Origin: Symbiodinium natans
Lineage: Eukaryota > Sar > Dinophyceae > Suessiales > Symbiodiniaceae
Assembly: GCA_905221605.1 (NCBI GenBank)
Contig: CAJNDS010000322.1
Location: 62,001-126,000 of the forward strand
Reading direction: 5' to 3'
Length of the DNA stretch: 64,000 nucleotides
Positions 45,801 through 55,060 of the stretch are shown in pieces (position 1 is the first letter of the stretch; each line of letters begins with the position of its first letter). The position numbers were made by a program, and so were the translations under genes. The notes beneath the pieces are model-generated. The model saw only the letters and a list, made by a program, of their open reading frames with translations. It made no database searches and was not told the DNA's origin.

Positions 45801-48768
45801 CAGCTTTGGGTTGCTTTAGGTTGGGGTCTAGGGTTTAGGGTTTAGGGTTTGGGGTTTGGGGTTTGGGGTTTAGGGTTTGGGGTTTAGGGTTTAGGGTTTA
45901 GGGGCCCAGATTCAAGGGGCTTTGGATTTGGGAGTTTAGGGAGCTTTCCTCCAAGCCAACTGACCCCGATGTCGTGGGAAGAGTAGGTGCTTTGCATATG
46001 CCATCCAAAGACGAGTCTGAGCTCATAAGAGATGAAGCACGACGTAACATGAGGACGCCATGTTGCTGCCCATAATCCCTAAGTCCCTGTAAACCCTAAA
46101 CCCTAAACCCTAAACCCTTAGCCCTAAACCCCAAACCCTAAACCCTAAACCCTAAAACCCTATACCCCACTAACCCCTAGAAGCGGGGGCAGCTCGCTGC
46201 CTGAAGGCAGAGGTACGGAATCGTGTGGGCCACGACGGTGGCCGGAGAGTGATTGTCCACAGGATTCCAGAAGTACACAAGCCAGAAACCTTGGCTGCAC
46301 TTTGGGGGCCTTGGGGTTCAGGGTTAGGGTTTAGGGTTTAGGGTTTAGGGTTTAGGGTTTAGGGTGGTTTAGGGTTTAGGGTGGTTTAGGGTTTAGGGTT
46401 TAGGGCTTGCCTTGTTGCCTTGCCAAGAAGCTGTTCAGGCACAGCACCACGAAGGTGAAGAAACCGGCAAGCATGCGGCAGCTTGCCTGCACCATTCTTG
46501 GGGGGGGGGGTACTATTTTAAACATGAACCTTGTTCGTTCCTTGTTGAGTTTAAGTATTCGTAAAAAATGTAAAACGATTTTCAACATTGACCCAGTTGC
46601 TTTGCTAGCTCCTGCCTCGGACCAAGTGCTGACACAGTGGCGGTAGACCTGCGAGAGCGGAGATGACAAAAAGACCCGAGGCAAGCAAGCCCTACACCGC
46701 AAACCCTAACCCCCAAACCCAACACCCTACTTTTCTAGCTTCCCTAAACCCTAAACCCTAAACCCTAAACCCTAAACCCTAAACCCTAAACCCTAAACCC
46801 TATATATAGCGCAGACTTTATCTAAACTAAACTCGGGCACGTGGCCGCACTGTACAAGGCCGGCCTCCTGACTATCCAAGCACAGGACATCTGCTTCGGC
46901 TGAATCTGTCGTAGGTCAGATACTACACCGCATAGCTGGTGATTTTTAGTGTTTAGGGTTTAGGGTTATTTATACTATGTAGCAACACCAGAAAGAAGAT
47001 TATGACTGTCTGCGTGGACACAAGTTCCCACACCTGTATGACAACCCAGCCGTCGATGAATCCAGAGAGGAGGAAGGCAGCCAAGGCGGCCTTGAGACGT
47101 CTGTTGTTGCAAGGCTGCACACGTAGTTTGCTGCATTCAGGTCCCTGTTTGAGTTCTATGTAAAGTCTGGCACCCTTAAAATAGGGACGCCGACCCAAAC
47201 TTAGCGAACTACCCAGTTGGTTTAGAACTTTAAGAGTGTCCAGTGTTGCCCTGAACGTCCAACCCTAAACCCTACACCTCTATCCTTCCATAAAGGGTTT
47301 TGGGCTCAGGGCGTTGAGATTTGGGGTTTTCCGAAAGTAGGGGGTGCGCTTTTCGGGTGTTCCTATAGTAGGGATTCTAGTGTTTTGGGGCATATTCGGG
47401 GGAAGCCTGTTCGGGAAATGCCCCCAAATTACGGTTTTAGGATGTAAGGTCTGCTTTCACGCCCCTCCGCCTGAGACCAGCCCGGGAAATCCATGGCCAC
47501 ACAAACGGATTGTTGTCCGAATACCTCAGCGGGGGGGATCGCAGATGACGCCGAGGACAAGAAGATGCACAGTATGGTGGAGTCTTGTGAAGTTACGCAG
47601 AGATTGACATATGTGTATATACATATATGTATATATATATATACAGATAAGTACACGTACATATGTAATGAACTATTAAACATAGATGTTGTATATGTAA
47701 ATAGCATATCGCCTAAAGACAGGCACGAAGCTACAGAAACATCTCATGGTCACGGTCATAGTCAACAGTCATAGCAACATCTGTAGGTAACAGTAGTACT
47801 GGTGAAAATGATAGCGACAACAGCAAGCAGCAGCATCCGCGTGGTACAGAGTAGTAGCCACAGTGCTTGTTTCACATTAGTTATGGTAAGAGGTTTAGGG
47901 TTTAGGGTTTAGGGTTTCGGGTTTAGGGTTTAGGGTTTAGGGTTTAGGGTTTAGGGGAGAGTGAGTCTGATCCATGTTCTTGGCAGGAGACGTGGGACAG
48001 AGCATTTTCCTGGGGGTCGTTGTTGCCAGCGGCCATGGCCAGGATAGGAACAACCAACCTCAGTTGCTAGACCCGGGAGCTAGCAATGAAAAAGGGTACC
48101 CTTTTTGGTTTTAAGGGGAGTACAAGGGAACCCCAACCCTACAAAAAAGGAAGAAACGGGCCTACTCCCGGTCCTAGGTTGTGAGGCCGCGTCAGCAAGA
48201 CACAGGAATGGCTGGCACACGTAAATTCTGGGACGTTCCCCCCCTTCTACTAACAGTCCATAATAGGGATTGCAGTAGCCCCTAGCCCCTATTGCAATCC
48301 CTACTAAGGACTGTTCGTATAAGGAAGAACATCCCAACATAAATCCGCAAACCCGAAAACTTTAAACCCCAAGCCTTAACCTTAGCCCATGAAAACCATA
48401 CAGCCAGAATTGTGCCAGCACAAGGCTACGGAGGCACTAAACACACCAGCAACTGGCAACCAATAGTTCGACAAAGGTGCCTTTCCCAAAACTTCCAGGA
48501 TTGAAGCGCCCATTTTTACTGTAGACAGGAGCAAAAGCAGGCCGCGTCCTTCGGGAGCTACAGTAGCTCCGCCAGCGGACATTTTTGGGATGCTACTGTG
48601 CTGTTGTTAGAATTTTTTAACGCCAGGCGAGACTTACAGTATGGGCTAGAGCATCTTACACTTCACTTCACAATCCTACACCACACAGTGCTACACTTTT
48701 CATACAGCTCCATACATATACCTACATACACATACACCTCTGTAACTAAATAAATAATCAATATCTAC

Positions 48769-48804
<36 letters not shown>

Positions 48805-49308
48805 ATATATACCCTCCAAGCCCAAAACCCCCACTTACACCACGCTCTACGAAGACTCGAATAGGCTTTAAGGGATTGTATAGGGGTACCTCAATTCCCT
48901 CATTACAGCCCTTTATATACCCTTCCAGGGATTATTAGAGTACCTTAAGTTCCCGCCCACCTAAGAACCAGCCAAGCGACTTCAGCAGGATGGACGCTGC
49001 CATCACTGCCAGCGGCCTCGTGCACCTACATGCCTTCAAGGCCTCCATGGCTCTCGTAAGCAAGAGGCTTAGGGTTTAGGGTTTAGGGTTTAGGGTTTAG
49101 GGTTTAGGGTTTAGGGTTTAGGGTTTAGGGTTTAGGGTTTAGGGTTTAGGGTTTAGGGTTTAGGGTTTAGGGTTTCACGGGTACTTGTGAAGTAGGCTTC
49201 TAAAGTACCCCTAAAAGAAGGCCATCGGGGTTTAGGGTTTAGGGTTGCCTTGTTTTCATGGGGTTTAGGCGGCTTAAGGGGCTTAAGGACGAAGTGTCTG
49301 CCAAAATC
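36868..49308 (-). CDS. Polytopic membrane protein, at least 19 short exons (gene M, 5' end not found)
   Basis: Inferred exons in order: 49308-49271, 49025-48961, 48452-48397, 48009-47973, 47583-47525, 47090-46989, 46648-46616, 46486-46411, 46289-46201, 45311-45240, 44180-44139, 43357-43313, 43114-43077, 41713-41629, 39586-39513, 38621-38592, 37847-37784, 37285-37240, 36905-36868 (TGA stop). All 18 junctions keep phase and the total is 1089 nt (362 residues plus stop). Donors are 10 GC, 7 GT and 1 GA; all acceptors are AG. Hydrophobic segments fall in most exons, for example LAVMAASILLKSLGWF, STILCIFLSS, TVIIFFL, LAGFFTFVVLCLNSFLA, GYFLFVAFLLAAL, SWYVLLSIYFLL, GAILALALLLSL and PYIIMWLSCWTCAFL, so roughly nine to ten membrane helices. 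The C-terminus is a coiled-coil-like VIDTTRKLEEQQDRL. I do not recognise the family. Exons 48009-47973 and 39586-39513 are the weakest. Mobile elements in the span all fall in inferred introns. Confidence 0.7.
36960..37395. repeat. Variant TTTAGGG then CCCTAAA blocks
   Basis: TTTAGGG-type units at 36960-37085 and CCCTAAA units at 37155-37235 and 37320-37395 surround the gene M exon 37240-37285. Confidence 0.9.
37620..37717. mobile_element. MITE-like element, family B copy 4
   Basis: GTTCCCCCGTATACTATCAG on the left and AAGGCGGGAACATCCC on the right. It lies in the gene M intron 37286-37783. Confidence 0.8.
37876..38345. repeat. G-tracts and TTTAGGG array
   Basis: G-runs near 37860-37877 and 37947-37968, then TTTAGGG units at 38177-38345 passing into TTTAGGGG and TTTCGGGG. 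Confidence 0.88.
38815..39105 (+). repeat. TTTAGGGG 8-mer array
   Basis: About 20 consecutive TTTAGGGG units (38915-39080) between TTTAGGG units. A second long block of this 8-mer is at 56715-56945. Confidence 0.94.
39336..39489. mobile_element. Family A element interrupted by telomere-like repeats (copy 4)
   Basis: The ends TTGGGGGTTCATGGGTAC and GTACCCTGAACCTCCAAGT are intact, but about 40 bp of CCCTAGACTCGAA and CCCTAAACCCTAAACCC sits inside the element (about 39410-39452). Confidence 0.75.
39600..39735 (+). repeat. TTTAGGG and TTTTAGGG array
   Basis: Mixed 7-mer and 8-mer units directly upstream, on the coding strand, of the gene M exon 39586-39513. Confidence 0.9.
40160..40752 (+). CDS. 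Plus-strand open segments, possible exons (strand uncertain)
   Basis: Two plus-strand stretches look coding: about 40169-40372 (contains EEVLDRVWHLSGLAMLAVLP, donor AAG|GTGGGC) and about 40576-40752 (contains SFEPCIFIRAPFWGHRRW, acceptor CCCTTCAG, donor GTAAGG). Both sit inside the inferred intron of minus-strand gene M between 39586 and 41629, and the minus strand is also partly open there. They could be a nested gene, or chance frames. FIRAP also occurs in PdxT glutaminases, but that is too little for an assignment. Confidence 0.25.
40404..40530 (-). repeat. CCCTAAAA array
   Basis: 8-mer units with CCCTGAAA variants, ending in CCCTAAA. Confidence 0.93.
40903..41013. mobile_element. MITE-like element, family B copy 5
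   Basis: TTGGGACACTCCCCCTTCTG on the left and AAGCGGGGAACATCCCAA on the right. Confidence 0.8.
41275..41390 (+). repeat. TTTAGGG array
   Basis: About 16 units. Confidence 0.94.
41905..42215 (+). repeat. GGGGCT hexamer minisatellite
   Basis: Dozens of GGGGCT units with GGGGGCT and GGTGGCT variants. It reads PQ or PA repeats on the minus strand and is not called a gene. It lies in a gene M intron. Confidence 0.93.
42664..42800 (+). repeat. TTTAGGG / TTTCGGG array
   Basis: Alternating TTTAGGG and TTTCGGG units, then pure TTTAGGG. Confidence 0.92.
43136..43310 (+). repeat. TTTAGGG array in a gene M intron
   Basis: Fills most of the 198-nt inferred intron between exons 43357-43313 and 43114-43077. 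It is the tightest case of an intron made almost entirely of telomere-like DNA. Confidence 0.92.
43426..43505 (+). repeat. G-tract cluster
   Basis: Runs of G broken by single A or T, in a gene M intron. Confidence 0.9.
44078..44160. repeat. Partial exon duplication
   Basis: AGCCTTCAACAGGAAGTAGAT at 44080-44100 repeats AGCCTTCAGCAGGAAGTAGAT at 44136-44156, the 3' part of a gene M exon. A CCCTAAA block separates the two copies. Confidence 0.75.
44842..44997. mobile_element. MITE-like element, family A copy 5
   Basis: GCTTGGGGGTTCATGGTACC on the left and CATGAACCTCCAAGTAG on the right. It lies in the gene M intron 44181-45239. Confidence 0.8.
45487..45621. mobile_element. MITE-like element, family C copy 2
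   Basis: GGGTAGCTTCATGGACCC on the left and GGGGACCATGCAACTACCCC on the right, with internal GGGCCCATAC-type inverted motifs. Confidence 0.78.
45626..45790. mobile_element. Family F element followed by a short family A element
   Basis: GGGGGCTTCCGAA (45628) pairs with TTCGTAAGCCCCC (45710). Then CTTTGGAGGTTCATGG (45727) pairs with CCATGAACCTCCAAG (45788). Three elements in a row (C, F, A) therefore share one gene M intron. Confidence 0.7.
48229..48337. mobile_element. MITE-like element, family B copy 6
   Basis: TGGGACGTTCCCCCCCTTCT on the left and AAGGAAGAACATCCCA on the right, with a long internal inverted repeat (GGGATTGCAGTAG / CTATTGCAATCCC). Confidence 0.82.
48770..48802. repeat. (AT)n microsatellite
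   Basis: About 16 AT steps in a gene M intron. Similar TA tracts are at 15231-15248 and 47611-47643. Confidence 0.95.
49068..49172 (+). repeat. TTTAGGG array
   Basis: About 15 perfect units between gene M exons 49308-49271 and 49025-48961. Confidence 0.94.
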
Positions 49309-49470
49309 CTGCAGCCCCCCGCGATTTCTGTGATTTTTCGGGAGTTCACGGCTCAGAAAACCTGGAGATGCATCGTGGGTGGACCCCGCCTTGCTCACTG
49401 TTTCTGCCTGCCCTCGAGCCAAGGAGAAGAGGAGATGGCTGAAAACGCTGCTCTCCGGGCAGGATGTGAG
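49258..49470 (+). other. Long frame open on both strands
   Basis: The plus strand reads about 66 codons (LKDEVSAKILQPPAISVIF onward) without a stop. The minus strand carries the most upstream gene M exon found (49308-49271). Only one is likely real; phase agreement with the next exon favours the minus strand. Confidence 0.3.
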
Positions 49471-50520
49471 GGTTTAGGGTTTAAGACTCATAAGATTTTG
49501 GGCATCTTAGGGGGCTTAAAGTTAAGTTCTTGTCTACACCCCTACCATGCACCGAAGGACAGACTACGCACACGTTTTCTGAAGGGTCATCGGCCATGAT
49601 ATCGCAGTTTGGGGTGTAATCCCCTCCAGCTCCTACCAAGGCCCGAAACAGGTCATTTACATAGGCCGAGCTATGTACCAAGACGCGTTCGTGGTGCTCC
49701 TTTTTTTTGTTGTCTGTTGCTTTTTGGGGGGGGATTGGTAACTCATTGGGGGAGTACTTCGTGCTTGAGGTTCAAGACTGTTTCAAAGGGGTCTCTGCGC
49801 AACTCTACAAACCGAACCTGGATGCGCAAGTCTGGTAGGAGTACCTGCCACAGCTTCTTGAGTGAGTCGAGGGCACTGCATATCAGTCTTCACTATCATA
49901 ACTAATCATGTACATTGTGTGTATGTGTGTGTATACATACCTATAGAAAGCAGAAGGCTCATCTATGCATGTAGGATTATGTATATGTATGTATGTAGAG
50001 ATAGGTAGACTTATGCCTGTGCGACTGTTATCATAGTCTACGTTGCATTTCATTGGATAGCATGTCCGATTCGATTCGTCTCCAGTCTATGCCGACTGTG
50101 CTAGCTGTGTTCAACAAACCATTGAGGAGGAAAGTCCATTGTCTGGATCTTCATCTAAGGAACCTACTTTCTTAGCCTTTTGGGGACGTGGTCACAGGCC
50201 GCTGCCTACACTGACTTCCTGGCAAACCCTGCCAATAACATCTTCATTTCCTCCTCAACCCACAACCCTGAACGCTCTCTACCATATATATGTTAAACCC
50301 TAATGCCATTTTGCTTTTCTCGTTTTGCTTTCTGTGAAATATGACTGAATCCTGGGGTACAACAAAAGGCAAGATTCATCATCTTATTTACTTCTATCTT
50401 CATCTTATTTTACTTTATGAGAAGTCTTTCAATGTCATTCTATTTGATAATTAAGACGTCCAGTAGATTAAATGCTTGTGATCTGTGCTTTTGGTTTCTT
50501 TCACTTTTTTCATTTATTTG
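49470..50520. other. Unique DNA, no gene established
   Basis: No array and only short frames. GTAT-rich dinucleotide-like sequence occurs at 49915-49995. If gene M has more 5' exons they would be here or further up. Confidence 0.4.
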
Positions 50521-50534
50521 GGGTTTGATGACAC

Positions 50535-50882
50535 GAGGAAACAATTCTGTTCCTCTCTACGTAGGGGTAGGGTTTGATGTCTCGACAATCTCGACACACG
50601 AGCTTTCGTGACAATTTTGTTCCTCCCTACGTTGGGGTAGAGTTTGATGTCTCGACAATCTGGATGCGCGAGGTTTCGTGACAACTTTTTTCCTCTCTAT
50701 GTTGGGGTAGGGTTTGATGCCTCGACAATCTCGACGCGCGAGGTATCGTGACAATTTTGGTCCTCTCTATGTTAGAGTAGGGCTTGATGTCTCGACAATC
50801 TCGACGCGCGAGTTTTCGTGACAATTTTGTTCCTCTCTACGTTGGGGTAGGGTTTGATGTCTCGACAATCTCAACACGTGAG
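50535..50882. repeat. 70-bp tandem repeat
   Basis: GTTTGATGTCTCGACAATCT starts recur at 50572, 50642, 50712, 50782 and 50852, exactly 70 bp apart, plus a truncated leading copy. Each unit contains CTCGAC...GCGCGAG, able to form a small hairpin, and TCCTCTCTACGTTGGGGTAG. Confidence 0.92.
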
Positions 50883-50884
50883 GG

Positions 50885-51580
50885 TGGGCCAAACTGTCAT
50901 GCGCAATGGAGTTCGCCGGCATTTTTTTGTGGCGGTTTGTCCGTTCTCTGCGGGCGTTATGTCAAAAGTTCGTGGGCTTTTCGTCAAGAGTTCGTTTGGC
51001 ACAGGGTTTAGGGCTGGGCATAGGTTGCAGGGCCCAAGGTTTGAGGCATAGGGTGGGGGCATAGGGTTTAGGGCCCTGCGGTTTGGGGGCGTAGGGCCTG
51101 GGGTAGAGGCTCTAGGACCGGGGCACTAGGGTTGCCACAGCGACAACAAGGATTTTGTATGTTGTGAATGTTGTGGGATTCTTTGGGTGGGTGGGTGTTT
51201 TTCCAACGCTTGACAAGCTGCTTGACTAGGTGAATGCTTGGACTTGAGATGCTGAACCCTAAGCCCTAAGCCCTAAACCCTAAACCCTAAGCCCCCTGAA
51301 CCCCGAACACATCAGGTTCAGGGCCCGCGCAGCTAAACTCAATGCAATTGTCCAAGTTTTGCCTTTTGGCCGTTTTGCCTCTTAGTATGGCTTGCACCAC
51401 TCATGTCAATTCCTGGGACCATGCCTCACACGGAGAACACAGTGGTTGGCGAGGATACCGGTTCCTTTGACGGTCACCTTCTCCCAAATCCCCCGAGTCC
51501 CGAATTCTCGCCTGGCAAAACAAGCCGAACTGAAGTCCCGGAATCTCTGACTCCCGAAACCCGAAGCCCATAAAGTCATT
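50885..51580. other. Mostly unique DNA
   Basis: A few GGGTTTAGGGC-type seeds at 51001-51120. No gene is resolved, although downstream exons of gene J should lie here. Confidence 0.4.
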
Positions 51581-51584
51581 CGGG

Positions 51585-51886
51585 TTTAGGGTGAAGGGTT
51601 TAGGGTTTAGGGTTTGGGGTTTAGGGTTTCGGGTTTAGGGTTTAGGGTTTAGGGTTTACGGTTTGGGTTTAGGGTTTAGGGTTTAGGGTTTATGTGGGGC
51701 TTAGACTTTGGGTTTCGGGCTCAGGGAAGAAGTTTAGGGTTTAGGGCTTCGGAAGCCGCTTAGTTTCCCTGTCGGCTAAACCCTAAACCCTAAACCCTAA
51801 CCCTAAACCCTAAACCCTAAACCCTAAACCCTAAACCCTAAACCCTAAACCCTGAACCCTAAACCCTAAACCCTAAACCCTAGGCC
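51585..51886. repeat. TTTAGGG then CCCTAAA arrays
   Basis: TTTAGGG-type units at 51585-51690 and CCCTAAA units at 51776-51886. The second directly follows the gene J exon 51940-51892 on the coding strand. Confidence 0.92.
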
Positions 51887-51891
51887 CGCGC

Positions 51892-53612
51892 CAGAGCCCG
51901 CGGTTGGGGAAGTAGTAGGACTGGGTCATGCCCATATCGCCTCGGAGCTCTCGGGTATGAAGGGGGAAAAGGAGGGACCCCCCTAGAAGGGGTTTAGGGT
52001 TTAGGGTTTAGGGTTTAGGGTTTAGGGTTTCGGGTTTAGGGTTTAGGGTTTAGGGTTATCTAGGGTTTAGGGTTTGGGGTTTAGGGTCTAGGGTTTAGGG
52101 TTTAGGGTTTAGGGCTTAGCCCTTAATCTTCTTCCCGTAAATGTACCTTGCATAGTCCCTATCTACCTAAGTAGCCCCCGGGTCCCTCCTTGAGTCCCTT
52201 GAGGGTAGTTGCAAGGGCTTTTAGGGCCATTTTGGGGGGGGTTCTGGGCAGGGCTTCTTGGGCTTTGCTCTTTAGGAGTTCTAGGTTTAGGGTTTAGGGT
52301 TTAGGGTTTAGGGTTTGGGGTTTGGGGTTTAGGTTTAGGGTTTAGGGTTTCGGGTTGCTAGGGCCTCGGGCTCAGGGACCTTTCAGGGTTTATAGGGCTT
52401 AGGGGAGCTCATGTCGACCCTGACAATTTTGAGACACCGGAAACTATGGGAAAACATACGAGTTCCCAGCACTGGGAGGTTCAGGGTACTTATGACCCCA
52501 ATCAGAACTGCACTTATAAGCCCCTTAAGTCCTTTCAGTAGGTTATAAGTGGACTTATAATCGGTGTAAGTACCCATGAACCTCCAAGATAGGGAATGAG
52601 GGAACTTGGTACCTTGTAGGGTTTGGGGCTCAGGGTCCAGATTCTTCTCTTGCTAGTTCCTCGTAGGTGCCTTTCATCGGCCTCTATGTGAAGCTTGAAC
52701 GGATTCTGGCAGGGCACCTATACTTCCCAAACTCCGCACGAAGAAACAAAGCAAAGGGACCAGCATCTGGATGAACGTGCAGATACCCTGCATGGCCCTT
52801 ACAAGCGGCACCTGACCTTATGTCAAAGCTCTGAAAGGATGGGCACATGGCCTCGAGACTGCGATATCTGCCAGCCCCAATATCCCGCAGAAAATCTCGG
52901 TCCTTTCGGGCTTCTAGAACCGTCCGATGGCCAAGATGCCATGAGCACTTATAGCCTTCAAGTGGAGGGCCTTCCTATTTTCCGGCTCTTCTTTGGGAAC
53001 TCTTTGGAGCTGAGACGCAGTTGGCGGGATCGACGTAGCACCAGGACCTGGGCGCAAAGCAAGCGAGGTCGGCGACATCTGGGAGACAACAGTGTCGGGT
53101 TTAGGGTTTAGGGTTTAGGGTTTAGGGTTTAGGGTTCAGGGTTTAGGGTTTAGGGTTTAGGGTTTAGGGTTTAGGGTTTCATCCAGTTGAAGCCCAGACA
53201 CAGGCAATAACACAGCATCTCAGCATCCCACCCAACCAGAAATCTCCTCATGGAAATGGCAAACCTTACAGCAATCCGACAATGACCACTGGCTTGTGGG
53301 AATAATCCCCTATTACACTACTCTCAAACACCCCCTACCCCCCCCCCCCCCCCCAATATTACATATTCCTCTTTGGAGGTTCTTGGCCCAAACCCGAAAC
53401 CCCTAAACCCTAAACCCCAAACCCTAAACCCTAAGCCCTTGAGTCCTGCCCACGAGAAAGGCATCCATGGGTTCACACTGGGGCCCTTTTGGGATTTAGG
53501 TTTAGGGTTTAGGGTTTGGGGTTTAGGGTTTAGGGTTTCGGGTTTAGGGTTTAGGGTGTTGTTGGCAGCCTAGGAGGGCGGTTGTGTCCGAACAGAGTCG
53601 GCAGTACCAGCA
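51892..53612 (-). CDS. Cysteine-rich protein fragment with a WCYVDP module, five exons (gene J, partial)
   Basis: Inferred exons: 53612-53570, 53078-53017, 52705-52671, 52146-52121, 51940-51892, all phase-compatible with AG acceptors and GC or GT donors. They read CWYCRLCSDTTALL, VADLACFAPRSWCYVDPANC, NPFKLHIEADE, YIYGKKIK, DMGMTQSYYFPNRGL. The Cys-rich WCYVDPxNC ... SYYFPN pattern recalls extracellular cysteine modules that I remember from dinoflagellate and other protist surface proteins, where a tyrosine-rich YSYATC segment usually follows; I did not find that segment downstream. The start and end of the gene are not located. An in-frame ATG lies upstream of exon 1 at 53647 (MACGVDFIALQ), but the strong acceptor TATCGCTCTTCAG inside that frame suggests an internal exon instead. 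Introns contain TTTAGGG blocks and one inverted-repeat element (52471-52590). Confidence 0.6.
51990..52120 (+). repeat. TTTAGGG array between gene J exons
   Basis: Fills most of the intron 51941-52120. The donor G|GCTAAGCCC is the array edge. Confidence 0.92.
52471..52590. mobile_element. MITE-like element, family A copy 7
   Basis: CTGGGAGGTTCAGGGTACTT on the left and AAGTACCCATGAACCTCCAAG on the right. It lies in the gene J intron 52147-52670. Confidence 0.83.
53098..53180 (+). repeat. TTTAGGG array
   Basis: About 11 units in the gene J intron 53079-53569. Confidence 0.92.
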
Positions 53613-54299
53613 CTGAAGAGCGATAAAGTCTACTCCGCACGCCATGGCTTTAGGGTTTAGGGTTTAGGGTTTAGGGTTTAGGGTTTTGGGGTTTAGGGTT
53701 TTATTAGGGTTTAGGGTTTAGGGTTGAGGGTTTAGGGTTTAGGGTTTAGGGTTTAGGGTTAGGGTTTAGGGTTTAGGGCGTGCCAGACGGGAGCGCGCTT
53801 TGGGAGCGCGCGGTAGTCTGCAGACCTACCCACCCCAAGACCGCCCACTTACAACTCTCAAGGAGTTAAGACCTTTTATTTTTTTACAAAGCATCACATG
53901 AGTCAGCACTCACACCCTTTTTGGGGATTTCCACAAGGTGCGTGGACCAGGCGCAAAGCTGCAGCAGACGGAAACGAGGCAGGGTCCGTGAAGACAGCTT
54001 GGGTTGGCGCGAAGGGGCTAAGGGATGGGCCAGGAACAGAGAAAGGCAGCGAGGCTTGGTTGGCGCCAGGAAGAACACACAGTGAACAGCTTGGGTTGGG
54101 CAGAGCGTTATGGAAACAGGGCTGGTGTGGCGGATAGCTTGGCTTGGCGCGAAGGGGGTAAGGTGGGGTGCCGGGCCAGGGTCAGGACCAGGCACAAAGT
54201 TGTAGCAACAGATTGGGTTGGCGCGAAGGGGCTACACCCCGAAACAGGACACAAACTGGTGCGCGGACAGCTTGGCTTGGCGCAAGGGGGTAAGATGAC

Positions 54300-54565
54300 T
54301 CGAACAGGCCAGGGTCAGGGCCAGGGCCGCAAAACTAGGTCAGGGTCAGGGGAGGGTCAGGCAGGGCCAGAACCAGCCAGGGCCACCAGGGCCAGGGCCA
54401 GGGCCAGGGCAGGGCCAGGGCCAGGGCCAGGGCCAGGGCCAGGGCCAGGTCAGGGCCAGGGCCAGGGTCAGGGCAGGGCCAGGGCCAGGGCGAGGGCCAG
54501 GGCTAGGGCCGGGCCAGGGCCAGGGCCAGCAGAACCAGGGCCACGGCCAGGGCCAGGGCCAGAGC
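54300..54565 (+). repeat. CAGGGC hexamer minisatellite
   Basis: About 40 GGGCCA units with GGGTCA variants. Glycine/arginine or proline/tryptophan frames across it are artefacts. It is preceded (53880-54300) by a looser repeat of GCTTGGxTTGGCGCGAAGGGG. Confidence 0.92.
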
Positions 54566-54744
54566 ACAAAAGGCTTTTTGGCCGGGTTAAAACAGTGACA
54601 ACTGCTGACTCGGCCTGTGCCTGCCTGGAGGGTAAGCCAGCCTGGAGGCCAGCTCGGTCGCCCTGGGGCTCCCTTGCAGGGCCTCACTGAGCGCTCGACC
54701 AGCGCCCGGCTACCCCAAAAGACAAGAGAGTGGGGTGGCGGGCG

Positions 54745-54930
54745 GGTTTAGGGTTTAGGGTTTAGGGTTTAGGGTTTAGGGTTTAGGGTTTAGGGTTTAG
54801 GGTTTAGGGTTTAGGGTTTAGGGTTTTTAGGGTTTAGGGTTTAGGGTTTAGGGTTTAGGGTTTAGGGTTTAGGGTTTAGGGTTTAGGGTTTAGGGTTTAG
54901 GGTTTAGGGTTTAGGGTTTACGGCTTAGGG
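54745..54930 (+). repeat. TTTAGGG array
   Basis: About 26 units with one TTTTTAGGG slip. Confidence 0.94.
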
Positions 54931-54944
54931 TTTGCTCACTGAAG

Positions 54945-55040
54945 CGACGCGCCTCGACCCAAGGGGTCGTGGGCGGCGCGTCGCGCGAAAGCTAAAACCC
55001 CACCCCAAGACCACCCAAACCTTACTCTGTTAGGGTTTAG
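54945..55040. mobile_element. Hairpin-headed dispersed element, copy 2
   Basis: GACGCGCCTCGACCC..GGGTCGTGGGCGGCGCGTC hairpin, then CACCCCAAGACCACCCAAAC and TTACTCTGTTAGGGTTTAGG, matching 25380-25500 in layout. Confidence 0.6.
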
Positions 55041-55060
55041 GGTTTATTTTTTGAAAATAG

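Noticed and set aside
48009-48050. ATG at about 48036 (MAAGNNDPQENAL) as the start of gene M
   Set aside because: Phase-compatible hydrophobic exons lie further upstream (48452-48397, 49025-48961, 49308-49271).
50535-50882. CRISPR array
   Set aside because: The whole 70-bp unit repeats; there are no short repeats with unique spacers and the genome is eukaryotic.
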